Part shown: positions 34,658 through 43,276 of the stretch, piece after piece
Layout of the letters: the number at the start of each line of letters is the position of its first letter
Numbering within the stretch: the first letter of the stretch is position 1
Assembly (NCBI RefSeq): GCF_018619185.1
Contig: NZ_JAAXYC010000022.1
Span: forward strand, 1 to 49,891
DNA from: Streptomyces sp. McG3
GTDB lineage: Bacteria; Actinomycetota; Actinomycetes; Streptomycetales; Streptomycetaceae
DNA length: 49,891 nt
Reading direction: 5' to 3'
The notes under the pieces: model-generated
Told to the model about the DNA's origin: nothing
Database searches by the model: none
Seen by the model: only the letters and a program-made list of their open reading frames with translations
Position numbers and translations under genes: made by a program

Positions 34658-36559
34658 CTAGCCCTCCGGATTGTCGACGTTCCCGATCCCCAGTTGTCGA
34701 CGTAGCTGCCGTGGCGTCACGGAGACGTCGTTGAGCCGTTCCACAGCGACCCGGTTGACGACCGCCCTCATCAGGCGGTCGGGCCGGGAGACAACTGCCG
34801 GGAGTGCCGGAAGACCGCCCATGGAGAGGATGCTCGCGGTCAAGCGGGAGTCGAGCGCTTCTCGCTTCCTCCGTTCGCGCGTGGCCAGCCTCCGCACCTC
34901 CAGTACCACAGCCTCCTCCAAGGCCGCCCGGTCCGCTTCCTCCGGATTGCTGGCATAGCTCCGGTAGTGGGGGTGCAGGGCCGCGATGTCGCTCAAGCCC
35001 TCCTGTCGCAGTTCCAACTGCTCGGTCACATGGGCCGCGACGGAGACCGAGTGGTTCTTGATGGCGGCGAGGTTGAACGCGAACGCGCCCGTTCGGCCGT
35101 GCCGGACGATCTCGTCGCCCTCCCTCAGCACGCCGATCGCAGAGACCGGGCCGACCGGTCGCCCGTCGGCGTCCAGCAGGGTCCCGCACGCGTCGACCTC
35201 CAGGCCGCGCCCGGTGCGCGCGTGGGGGGTCGCGATGCTTTTCCCCAGAAGCGCTCGCCACAGCGGCTGTCCGACCTTGGCGTAGTCGGACTCCCTGCCG
35301 AAGTTGGACACCACCAGATCGGCCTCGACTCCGTGGCCGCCGTGCTGCCCGGCGACCGAGACCAGCAGCCGCCCCGACCTTGTGGGCGTGATGGCCCGCA
35401 CCTTGCCGACGACCAGTTCTACCGACCCCTCCGGTGACCGCATCGCATGCTCGATGACCGCCATCGTGTACTCCACGGCGCCGACGCGTAGCGCCGCGAT
35501 GGTGGTGGCGAACTCGTCCAGCAGGAGGCGCAGTTCCTCATCCGGGATACGTTCGATGATCTCGGGGAGGTACGGCTCCCACGCTTTGGCGACGCGTTCG
35601 GGGACGATGACGGAGGCGATGCCGGGGTGCCTCTCGCGGACCATCGAGCACGCCGCGCGCCATGCGGCCCTGCCCCGTGCCAGGAATTCCTCGCGGTCGC
35701 GGTAGGGCTCCATCAGGGCCTCGGGGCGGGGCAGGCGCAACACGCCGTGTTCGTGGGTGCCGGGATAGGTGCGGAAGATCGTTCCGGACTGGGAGATGAG
35801 GCGGATCTGCCCTGTGTGGCCGTTGCGCAGCAGCAGTCCCGCCGAGTCGTACGCACTCAGTACGGATCCGACGATGGCGACGGTGGATTCGGGCGGGAGC
35901 TGGGAGAGCGTGCGGATTCCGGCCGCGGAGTACGGGTTGCGTACGAAGGAGGGGTGTCCGGAGACCTCGACGGCGAAGGGCGGATCCTTGAGTTCGAGGC
36001 CGGTGGCGAGGACCACGTGGTCGGCGCCGACCACCTTCGTGTCCGGGAGCGGACCGGAGCGCACGCTGTCGAGTCCGGTCGCGGAGAGGCCGCCGACGGT
36101 CACCTCGTAGCCCCGGCCGCACGCGTCCATGTCGAGCGCCTCGCCGTCCGCTTCGACGAGGACGACGCCGGGGCAGGACTGTCTTCTGGCCTCGGCGAGC
36201 CGGTCGGCGAGGTAGTCCTGGAAGATGCGCCGGGGAGCCGGGCCTTGTTCGGTGAACGTGTGCCCGGCCCAGTGCTGCGGCCAGTCCCGGCGGTCGGCCT
36301 CCTGGTTGGCCCAGCTGATGAAGTCGAGGACGTCCTCGCGGAATACGGACATCCGGCCGGCCTGGATGTTGAAGACGTAGTCCCAGGGGTTGCCGTCACG
36401 GTGATAGGCGACTCCGGCGGAACGGTAGTCGGGGCGGCGCTCCAGAAGAACGATCTCCAGTGGTCTTCGCGCGAAGTGGAGGAGCCGGATCGCCGTCGCG
36501 GTGCCGGCCAGGCCGGCACCCACGATGAGCACTCTGGGGCACGCGCCCGTTCGATTCAT
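34658..36559 (-). CDS. Large FAD/NAD(P)-binding oxidoreductase (NAD_binding_9 type)
   Basis: ATG 36559 follows GGGAGG. Of 633 residues the first 40 hold the FAD Rossmann motif VLIVGAGLAGTATAIRLL (GxGxxG at 14-19) and ERRPDYRSAGVAYH. The sequence continues VFNIQAGRMSVFREDVLDFI, then VVLATGLELKDPPF, a second dinucleotide motif TVAIVGSVLSAYDSAGLLLR and ADLVVSNFGRESDYAKVG. About 110 C-terminal residues form a charged helical extension (EEAVVLEVRRLATRERRKRE, VSVTPRQLRRQLGIGN). The family (FAD-NAD(P)-binding, PF13454-like) includes enzymes acting in secondary metabolism. The stop abuts the start of the PEP-utilising gene, so the two are translationally coupled. Confidence 0.82.
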   Translation of the reverse strand: MNRTGACPRVLIVGAGLAGTATAIRLLHFARRPLEIVLLERRPDYRSAGVAYHRDGNPWDYVFNIQAGRMSVFREDVLDFISWANQEADRRDWPQHWAGHTFTEQGPAPRRIFQDYLADRLAEARRQSCPGVVLVEADGEALDMDACGRGYEVTVGGLSATGLDSVRSGPLPDTKVVGADHVVLATGLELKDPPFAVEVSGHPSFVRNPYSAAGIRTLSQLPPESTVAIVGSVLSAYDSAGLLLRNGHTGQIRLISQSGTIFRTYPGTHEHGVLRLPRPEALMEPYRDREEFLARGRAAWRAACSMVRERHPGIASVIVPERVAKAWEPYLPEIIERIPDEELRLLLDEFATTIAALRVGAVEYTMAVIEHAMRSPEGSVELVVGKVRAITPTRSGRLLVSVAGQHGGHGVEADLVVSNFGRESDYAKVGQPLWRALLGKSIATPHARTGRGLEVDACGTLLDADGRPVGPVSAIGVLREGDEIVRHGRTGAFAFNLAAIKNHSVSVAAHVTEQLELRQEGLSDIAALHPHYRSYASNPEEADRAALEEAVVLEVRRLATRERRKREALDSRLTASILSMGGLPALPAVVSRPDRLMRAVVNRVAVERLNDVSVTPRQLRRQLGIGNVDNPEG

Positions 36560-36700
36560 GTGGCCTCCCCGCTGAACCGGGGGCGCCCGGCGGTGCCGTC
36601 CCCACCGGTGCCGTGTACTGACCGGATGTTGTGCGAGAGAACGTCGGCTCGACCGTGCGAACGGCCGCCCCGGATCGGCCCGGGCCGGCGGCCGGTGGTA

Positions 36701-37248
36701 TCAGCCGTCGAGGCCCGGGGCTGCCGGGACATCGAGTTCCGTACGGACGTCATGGTTTGAGTAGTTGGTATGGAGGCTCACCGCCACGTGAGCGAACACC
36801 TCGGTCAGCTGGGTGTCCGTCCAGCCCGGGCAGCGGCCTCGTCCCACGCCGCGTCGGACGCCTCGCCGACCTCGCCGGCAACCTCCCTCGCGACCTGGAC
36901 CAGGGCGTCGAGCTTCGGATCGTCGCCGCGCTCTCCGGGCCGGATCGCCACGGCCTGCTCCTCCGTGAAGCCCGCCGCCCTTGCCGACACCGTGTGTGCG
37001 GACTGGCAGTACGCGCCGGCGTCGACCGCTCCCACGGCCGGGCCTATCGCCTCGCAGGTGCGGGCGTCGAAGGTGCCGTGCTCGGCGGTGGCCGTGCTCA
37101 TCGCCGCGTAGGTCGCCAGGACCACGGGCGAGTGGGCCATCCCTCCGTGGATGTTGAGCACCCTCCCGAATCGCTTCTCCCGGCGGCGCGGAGTCTCCCC
37201 GCCGGGTGCGGGCGCGCTGTCGACGGCGTGGACAGGAATCCGCGGCAC
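36701..37248 (-). pseudogene. Carboxymuconolactone decarboxylase/AhpD-like protein, frameshifted near its end
   Basis: GTG 37248 with GAGGAGAG upstream starts VPRIPVHAVDSAPAPGGETP. It is followed by RVLNIHGGMAHSPVVLATYA, FDARTCEAIGPAVGAVDAGA, YCQSAHTVSARAAGFTEEQA and LVQVAREVAGEVGEASDAAW. The AhpD Cys-x-x-Cys is reduced to one Cys followed by SAH. Near 36825 the frame shifts: the natural ending GWTDTQLTEVFAHVAVSLHT continues in another frame to the stop at 36701, while the first frame stops at 36805. One base near a CCCGGG run explains this. If translated, the protein would lack its last 35 residues. Confidence 0.75.
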
Positions 37249-38057
37249 GGGAATGACTCTCCTCGCAGTGGTGGGAGCTACTCGTCGGCGCAGTCTGCCG
37301 AAGCGGCGGAACCGGCGGTCGACCCACGGCCGACTTTCGGCCACATCCCCGTCGTTCCGAACAGCCTGGCTCGGTGAGGAGCGGGCCGAGCAGCCACGGC
37401 AACCGCCGCTCGGGTCAGGCCGGTGAGCACCTCTCCGGCTCCGCGACGCGGAGGAGCCGACGGGGCTCTCGGATCGTCCGTCCGGGCCCGGGGCGCCGAC
37501 GACGGCCTGTTGCTCCTGGCCCGTGAGCTCGGCTCGTCCAGCAGGCCCTCCGTGTGCGCTACGGGAGCGTACGGGGCGCGGAACGCGGCAGGCTGCGATC
37601 GCCCCGGTGGGGAAGCGTACGGCCGGGAAGGGGGCAGGGGTTCGGCCTTCGCTTCCAGAGGCCTTTGAAGTCCTTCGTAGACAGGGGAAGTTGACGCAAA
37701 GACACCCCTGCGCGGCAGCGCTCGCAGGCTGCGGTCGTCATGGCGGAGGGGTTCCGGGACGGTCGCGGGGCTCCTCGCCGACGCGTCCTCCGGGGGCGGT
37801 CGAAGGCTTCCCCGGGCATTCCTGCCACTGGACGTCTTCGGCCGTGGCCCTGTGTCGCGGTCGGGCCGGCCGACTCCGGATTCTTCCCTTCCTCCACTGG
37901 ATGCACCGGCCTCCTCGCACCGGCCGTTCCGCCGGCCGCAATCGTCGGCCACAGCGCTCAGCAGTCTGGGAGAAGACACTGAATCCCTGCTGGACCAGGC
38001 TGGATCCCGTATCCGCGACACTGACCGCAGACCCCCGAGCAGAGACGAGAGCGAGCG
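37249..38057. other. Intergenic region of about 800 bp without a recognised gene
   Basis: Very long open frames exist here on both strands, but their products are Arg/Pro/Gly-rich without domains, as expected for non-coding DNA of this GC content. The end of the region should hold the promoter of the gene at 38058. Confidence 0.45.
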
Positions 38058-38861
38058 ATGTCCGACTTGGCGAACGTGCTCAAGGACCTGGCGACGGCGG
38101 GAGACGAGACCGACCGTATGGTGGCCGACCTCGACGACGCCCAATGGGCGCTGGACACCCCGGCCCCCGGCTGGACGGTTACCGACCAGATAGCCCACCT
38201 CGTCTTCGTCTACCGGCTCGCCGGTACGGCGGCGGCCGACCCGGAGGCGTTCCGGGCCATGACCGAGAAGGCTTCCGGCGACTTCGACGGAGCGGTCAAC
38301 GCCGCACTGGCCGCCTACAGCTCCGGCACCCCGCAGGCACTCCTCGACCGCTGGAGCGCCGAGCGCGCGGCTGCCATCGAGGCGCTCGCCGCCGTCCCCC
38401 CGGGACAGACGGTGCCGTGGCTGGTGAACCCGCTGCCGCCGGCCGTGCTCGCCTGCGCGGGCCTCATGGAGACCTTCGCCCACGGTCAGGACATCGCCGA
38501 CACCATCGGCGTGCGCCGCGATCCGGCTCCGTGGCTGCGCCACGTGGCCGGATTCGCCGTGCTGACCCAGGCCTTCGGCTACGAGGCCCGCGGCCTGACC
38601 CCGCCCAGTGAGCCTTTCCGCTTCGAACTCACCTCTCCGACAGGCGAGTTGTGGGAGTACGGCCCTTCGGAGGCGACCCATCGGATCACTGGTCCCGCCC
38701 ATGACTTCTGCCTGCTCGTCACCCGGCGTCGCCACCGCGACGACCTTGCCCTCACGGCCACCAAGGGTGCGGCGGATCACTGGCTCGACATCGCGCAGGC
38801 CTACCGGGGCCCGGCCGGAGAGGGCCGCAGGCCCGGCCAGTTCTCCGACACGTCCCGGTGA
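38058..38861 (+). CDS. Mycothiol-dependent maleylpyruvate isomerase-like (DinB-fold) protein
   Basis: ATG 38058 gives 267 residues. Early motifs are LDDAQWALDTPAPGWTVTDQ and IAHLVFVYRLAG, with the first metal-binding His. LMETFAHGQDIADTIG holds the second His cluster. The C-terminal SCP2-like part reads FRFELTSPTGELWEYGPSEA, THRITGPAHDFCLLVTRRRH and AADHWLDIAQAYRG. This corresponds to the TIGR03083/TIGR03084 group, metal-binding DinB proteins related to mycothiol-dependent maleylpyruvate isomerase. The substrate is unknown. It is intact and may belong to the flank of the biosynthetic cluster. A strong terminator lies 80 bases downstream. Confidence 0.88.
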   Translation: MSDLANVLKDLATAGDETDRMVADLDDAQWALDTPAPGWTVTDQIAHLVFVYRLAGTAAADPEAFRAMTEKASGDFDGAVNAALAAYSSGTPQALLDRWSAERAAAIEALAAVPPGQTVPWLVNPLPPAVLACAGLMETFAHGQDIADTIGVRRDPAPWLRHVAGFAVLTQAFGYEARGLTPPSEPFRFELTSPTGELWEYGPSEATHRITGPAHDFCLLVTRRRHRDDLALTATKGAADHWLDIAQAYRGPAGEGRRPGQFSDTSR

Positions 38862-39463
38862 GGGTCGGACGCCCGTGACCGCCCCGCCGAACCGGGGCAC
38901 GTGAGACCTCTTCCCCTCGACGCCCCGCCGAGAACGCCGCGTGCCCGGTCCCGTAGCGGCTACGGGACCGGGCACGCCTGCGTCGTCTCCGCTACCTGTC
39001 GTCCGCGTGTAGCGGCTCCGGCCCCCGACCGCACACCCGGACGACTGTCCGCCGCGGGGCCCGCCCGGGGAGCGCCTCCACTCCTCCTCCGAGGCCACGG
39101 GCCGAAGCCGCGGGTCCTCGTGACGCGCTCGGCGCCGTGCGGGACAACGACCCCAGGGCGGCCGTGACCCCCGCCCGGCTCCGGGACCGCCCGGTGCGCG
39201 AGACCATCGGCACGGCCTGCCCGCGGCCGCGGGCCCCCGTCGGCGGCGGTGGGCCCGGTGAGGAACGTCCCGAGGACCTGCCGGACCGGGGGGCTTGCCC
39301 CGGCCGGCCTCGGCCATCGGCTCCGGGAGGCCGGTCCCTTCCGCAGGGCCGCGCTCCTGACGGGGCGTCGGCAGGTGCTCGTCGGTGCGGGACCACGGCG
39401 TGGGGCCGGGGTGGGGGGTGACCGGTGTGCGGCATCGTATCGCCGCACGGCTCCCGGGTGGCG
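38862..39463. other. Convergent intergenic region
   Basis: This non-coding stretch between convergent genes holds the bidirectional terminator at 38941-38975. Nothing else is recognisable. Confidence 0.5.
38941..38975. terminator. Bidirectional terminator
   Basis: GTGCCCGGTCCCGTAG pairs perfectly with CTACGGGACCGGGCAC (16 bp, 3-base loop), between the convergent genes ending at 38861 and 39464. Confidence 0.9.
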
Positions 39464-41119
39464 CTATTTGCGGGTGAGGAACGGCAGTTGCGGGCGTACG
39501 CCGGCCCGGACGGAGACGTCTCCGTCCGGGGTGGGCGCGCCGTAGCTGACGTCAACACCCCGGTCGCGGGCCGCCTGGACGATGCCCGGGATGGCACGTT
39601 CGGCGAGCGCGGAGATGGTGAGCGCCGGATTGACGGTGAGGGCGCCCGGTACCGCCGAGCCGTCCGTCACGAAGATGCCGGGGTGGCCGCGCAGTTCGTG
39701 CCGGTCGTCCAGGGCGGAGGTGTGCGGGTCGTCGCCGATCCGGCAGGAGGCCAGCGGGTGGACGGTGTAGGCGCCCACCACATCGTTGGTCCAGGGCATC
39801 ACGCGGGCCAGTCCGTCGCGTTCCAGGATGTCCTTGACGACCGCGTCGGACTCGTCCCAGCCGCGCAGGGTGTTGGCGGTGGGCCGATAGGAGATGGGGC
39901 CGCGGCCGAGCATCTGCTGGGAGATCCGGACGGCGTTCCCGGTCGGCGGCGGCGGGCCGAAGACGCCTTCGTTGTCGTCCTCGATCATCGTGAAAATGGT
40001 GAGCCAGGAGCGCCAGCGCCGGACCATCTCGGTCTTCTCCACGCCGAACCAGCTGGGTCCCTCGGCGTCGGGCACCTGAGCCAGGATGGTGCCGAAGCCC
40101 GGGGGGAAGTAGAGCTGTTCGAGGGAGAACCGGGAGTGCTCGGGCAGATTGCCGTCGAGGTTGTCCCAGCTCGCCACGACCGGGCCCTTGCCGATCTGGT
40201 TGGCGAGATAGGCGGTGCCGTCGCCGCGGTCCAGGCCCAGCAGGTCCCGGGCGCGTTCTTCGTCGATCACGGCGTTGTTGAGCCGCTCGCCGTTGCCGGA
40301 GAAGTAGCGTCCGACGGCGTGCGGCATCCCCCCGAGGTCGTCCGCGGAGCGCTGCAGGATGACCGGAGTCGCGCCGGCCCCCGCGGCCAGGATGACGATC
40401 TTCGCGTCGATGGCGCCGCTGCCGTTGCTCAGGCGGTAGTCCGTGTCGTCGATGGTGTTGAAGTGCACCCGGTAGCCGCCGCCGTCGGTGCGGGTGAGCT
40501 TCTGCACCTCGTGCAGCGGCCGCACCTCGGCGCCGTGGGCGCGCGCGGCGGGCAGGTAGTTCAGCAGGAGCGAGCGTTTCGCGTCGAAACGGCAGCCGGC
40601 CATCATCCAGTTGCAGTTGGTGCACTTGGAGTTGTCCACGGCGGTGGGGACGGGATTGGCGGTCCGGCCGGCATGGTCGCACGCCGCGGCGAACAGACCA
40701 CCGGCGTAGCTGACGTCGTCCCAGCTCTGGGTGGAGACCGGCAACGCCTCGCTGACCACGTCGTACCAGGGGTCGAGGGTGTCACGGCTGATCGCGGCCG
40801 GCCACATCCGGCGGCCGATGCTGCCGGTGCGGTCGAACACGAAGCGGGGAGCCCTCGGCATCGCGGCGAAATAGACGACGCTGCCTCCACCGACGCAGTT
40901 GCCGCCGAGCAGGCTCATGCCGTCACCGACGGTGAAATCGAAGATCCGGGTGTAGGAGGAGCCGAGGAGGAAGTCGTGCTCGAAGTCCTGGGATTCCAGC
41001 CACGGCCCCCTCTCCAGCACGGTCACCTTCGCCCCGCCCGCGGCCAGGTGGTACGCCGCGATGGCTCCGCCGAATCCGCTGCCCACGATCAGAACGTCGG
41101 TCTGCTCGATAGCGTTCAC
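39464..41119 (-). CDS. GMC-family FAD-dependent oxidoreductase
   Basis: GTG 41119 overlaps the TGA of the preceding DUF5987 gene by four bases. The 551-residue product opens with the FAD motif TDVLIVGSGFGGAIAAYHLA (GxGxxG at 13-18) and VTVLERGPW. It has the GMC signature region GGNCVGGGSVVYFAAMPRAP and a Cys cluster KCTNCNWMMAGCRFDAKRSL (Cys166, 169, 176) like that of cholesterol-oxidase-type GMC proteins. The C-terminus keeps the active-site region YTVHPLASCRIGDDP, VTDGSAVPGALTVNPALTIS. It should oxidise an alcohol or related group on a large substrate. GMC oxidoreductase plus DUF5987 pairs accompany enediyne clusters; from memory, one conserved enediyne-associated gene encodes such an oxidoreductase. 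Confidence 0.88.
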   Translation of the reverse strand: MNAIEQTDVLIVGSGFGGAIAAYHLAAGGAKVTVLERGPWLESQDFEHDFLLGSSYTRIFDFTVGDGMSLLGGNCVGGGSVVYFAAMPRAPRFVFDRTGSIGRRMWPAAISRDTLDPWYDVVSEALPVSTQSWDDVSYAGGLFAAACDHAGRTANPVPTAVDNSKCTNCNWMMAGCRFDAKRSLLLNYLPAARAHGAEVRPLHEVQKLTRTDGGGYRVHFNTIDDTDYRLSNGSGAIDAKIVILAAGAGATPVILQRSADDLGGMPHAVGRYFSGNGERLNNAVIDEERARDLLGLDRGDGTAYLANQIGKGPVVASWDNLDGNLPEHSRFSLEQLYFPPGFGTILAQVPDAEGPSWFGVEKTEMVRRWRSWLTIFTMIEDDNEGVFGPPPPTGNAVRISQQMLGRGPISYRPTANTLRGWDESDAVVKDILERDGLARVMPWTNDVVGAYTVHPLASCRIGDDPHTSALDDRHELRGHPGIFVTDGSAVPGALTVNPALTISALAERAIPGIVQAARDRGVDVSYGAPTPDGDVSVRAGVRPQLPFLTRK

Positions 41120-41706
41120 GCCAGGCTCCCGGAGGGGGTCGTGTCGGGGTGGAGCCGGGCGAGAGGGCGACCGTAGGAGAACTCGGAGAAGCGCCACTGC
41201 CCGTCGTCGGACGGAGGTGCGAAGCCCAGGGCGGCCAGCCCCGGGTGCCCGGCGGCGATCGCGTCGGCGGTGTGCAGGTGGGCACCGGTGTCGAAGGCCA
41301 TGTTGCTGAACAGGGCGAGGCTGACCCACAGATCGCGTTCGGGGTGGCCGGGGGCGGTCAGGATGACCACCAGTCGGGTGCGCTCGGCGAAGGACAGTGC
41401 CACGAAGGGCGGGACCTCGGGGTCCGGCTCGGCCGGCTCCGCGGCAGCGTCCGGCCGGCTCTGCGCGTGAAACTGTTCGGCGTGCGCGTTGAGGGCGTCG
41501 GCGAAGGCCTCCAGAGAGTCGGACATCCCGGTGGCGGCGGTCTGGAGCAGTTCGAGGGCTCCGGCAGCCACGGCCCCGGGCCCCGATACGACGCCGGCCA
41601 CGGCCCGGTCCTGCTCGTTCCGTTTCGCTCCGGGAACTATGGTGTCGGCGAAGGCCTCCAACGTGCCGCTTTTGTCCTGATTTAACTTTGGCTGGCTAGA
41701 AGGCAT
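41116..41706 (-). CDS. DUF5987 protein (gluconate dehydrogenase small subunit-like)
   Basis: ATG 41706 follows GGAGAAGGA. The 196-residue product has SGTLEAFADTIVPGAKRNEQ near the N-terminus, GALELLQTAATGMSDSLEAF, VPPFVALSFAERTRLVVILT and a C-terminal region WRFSEFSYGRPLARLHPDTT. This is the pattern of DUF5987, distantly related to the small subunit 3 of gluconate 2-dehydrogenase, which assists GMC flavoenzymes. No Tat signal is evident. The four-base overlap with the GMC gene suggests that the two form a complex. Confidence 0.8.
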   Translation of the reverse strand: MPSSQPKLNQDKSGTLEAFADTIVPGAKRNEQDRAVAGVVSGPGAVAAGALELLQTAATGMSDSLEAFADALNAHAEQFHAQSRPDAAAEPAEPDPEVPPFVALSFAERTRLVVILTAPGHPERDLWVSLALFSNMAFDTGAHLHTADAIAAGHPGLAALGFAPPSDDGQWRFSEFSYGRPLARLHPDTTPSGSLA

Positions 41707-42016
41707 TCCTTCTCCATTTCGGCGTGCGGGCCAGGCGGGAACTCGGCGGAGACGCGGTGCGCAAGGGATCCTCTCCGTGCATCGATCCTCGACTGCCGGA
41801 ATGATCAAAGCATCTCCGAAATTGCTGTAACTCCGCACATCTAAAGGATTCCGCATATGCCCATGGGCCGTTCGCGGCAAACATCGATCGCGTGGTTGCC
41901 CAGCCCCCATACCGTCGCTAATACTGTTCGATGGAGCCGAACCATTTCGCTGGGCGGGATGCGATCGGCCCTGTGGGCTTGACCGGTCGATATCCGTCTC
42001 GACTTCGGAGGATAAA
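41707..42016. promoter_or_regulatory. Divergent promoter region between the GMC operon and the AraC gene
   Basis: These 310 bases are clearly less GC-rich than the surroundings and hold no gene. They include AATTGCTGTAACTCC (41819) and GCTAATACTGTTCGATGG (41918), and end in CGGAGG six bases before the TTG start of the regulator. The AraC protein is the obvious candidate to act here. No clear operator can be named. Confidence 0.5.
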
Positions 42017-42796
42017 TTGCACAGTGCACAGTGCACAGTGACAGGGATCGAGAGGGCCGTGGAGCAGTCGATCCGCATCATGCAGAGCAAGCTCTCGGAG
42101 CCCTTGAGCATCGATGACATGGCACGATTCGCCATGTACAGCAAGTTTCACTTCTCTCGAGAATTCCATCGGATCACCGGGATCTCGCCAAGGCGTTTCC
42201 TCTCCGCTCTGCGAATACAGGAGGCGAAACGCCTTCTGTTAACCACGGGGATGACGGTCACAGATATCAGCTGTAGCGTCGGCTACAGCAGCGTCGGAAC
42301 ATTCAGCTCACGGTTCGCGAACAGCGTCGGCCTCCCTCCTTCGATGTACCGCCAGGTCGGTGGATACACGAAGCAGATAAACGTCGCACAAAAGATAAGC
42401 GCAGGGGAGCGTGTGCGAGGTTTCGTCACAGCGCCGACCGTGGCCGAATTAGGGCTGATCTTCTTGGGAATCTTCCCGACGAGAGTGCCCGAGGGGCAAC
42501 CCATCAGCTGCACGGTCCTCCGTACGCCCGGACCGTTCGAGATGGAGAACGTGCCGCCCGGCGTCTGGTATCTGCTGGGACACTCGGTGCCGGCCAGCAC
42601 GCACGAGGCGCTGACCGACGGGCTGCCGATCCATGTGGGATCCATCGGTCCCCTGGAGATCCGTCCGCGAGTGGCGCACCCCGACGTCGAATTCCCGCTG
42701 CGAGGCGTGCGAGTTCTCGACCCGCCGGTACTGATGGCGCTCCAGAAGGTACGCTCCGCCGCCTTCGAGAACAATCTGGTGCGGCCCGCCGGATGA
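42017..42796 (+). CDS. AraC-family regulator with N-terminal DNA-binding domain
   Basis: TTG 42017 is the likely start: GGAGG lies six bases before it. The only other in-frame early start, GTG 42038, is too far from a Shine-Dalgarno. The 259-residue product has the two AraC helix-turn-helices at residues 15-115 (SEPLSIDDMARFAMYSKFHF, SREFHRITGISPRRFLSALR, VTDISCSVGYSSVGTFSSRF, ANSVGLPPSMYR), followed by about 140 residues of unknown sensor or effector domain (GRP-like; VWYLLGHSVPASTHEALTDG). It stands divergent from the GMC operon, and probably regulates this end of the biosynthetic cluster. Confidence 0.88.
   Translation: MHSAQCTVTGIERAVEQSIRIMQSKLSEPLSIDDMARFAMYSKFHFSREFHRITGISPRRFLSALRIQEAKRLLLTTGMTVTDISCSVGYSSVGTFSSRFANSVGLPPSMYRQVGGYTKQINVAQKISAGERVRGFVTAPTVAELGLIFLGIFPTRVPEGQPISCTVLRTPGPFEMENVPPGVWYLLGHSVPASTHEALTDGLPIHVGSIGPLEIRPRVAHPDVEFPLRGVRVLDPPVLMALQKVRSAAFENNLVRPAG
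42019..42039 (+). repeat. Three tandem 7-bp repeats at the AraC start codon
   Basis: Three perfect copies of GCACAGT begin at the last base of the TTG start codon. Since 7 is not a multiple of 3, gain or loss of one unit would change the frame. Confidence 0.9.
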
Positions 42797-43276
42797 ACGC
42801 CGGGTGCGGACGCCGGCGGAACGTCTTCGGGCGACCGGGACGGTCCATCCGGTGCGGACAGCACGCACCGGATCGGTACCACGGGCCCTGGCCATAAACC
42901 CCTCCCACTTTCTCCGGCTACCACGCCATCATCGAGGGCGCGATGCCGCCGGTGCTTCTTCGCCGTTGCGCCCGGAGGCGTGTGCCCCACCGCAGCACAT
43001 TCGAAGAACGAGGCCGGCCCTCGCCCCCCGGACCGGCCCCGCGACCCACAACCCGACGAAGCCGCCTGCCGGCACGTCACAACGCGTGACGACACGTATC
43101 AGCGAGCGTCGTCAGGACGGCCGGTTCCGTTCCGGCGGGCCCGCTCCGTTCCCCGGCCCTGCCGGACCGCCGGTGTCCGGCAACGCCGACGGGGCCGCCC
43201 GAACGATGTGTCCGGGCGGCCCCGCCTTCTCGTCGCGCCCGGTGGGCCCATGGGTCGGGATGCGACGAGCCGTGGG
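42797..43276. other. Convergent intergenic region
   Basis: Non-coding, Pro/Arg-rich in all frames. It contains the terminator at 43190-43224. Confidence 0.45.
43190..43224. terminator. Bidirectional terminator
   Basis: CGGGGCCGCCCG pairs perfectly with CGGGCGGCCCCG (12 bp, 11-base loop), between the convergent AraC and SgcJ-like genes. Confidence 0.85.

Noticed and set aside
37278..39317. 679-codon minus-strand open frame across the MPI-like gene
   Set aside because: Arg/Pro/Gly-rich with no motifs, and it overlaps a convincing plus-strand gene and a perfect terminator. Typical of non-coding high-GC DNA.
42019..42039. Tandem 7-mers considered as a regulator-binding iteron array
   Set aside because: Only three units, lying inside the coding start; a slippage tract is the simpler reading.
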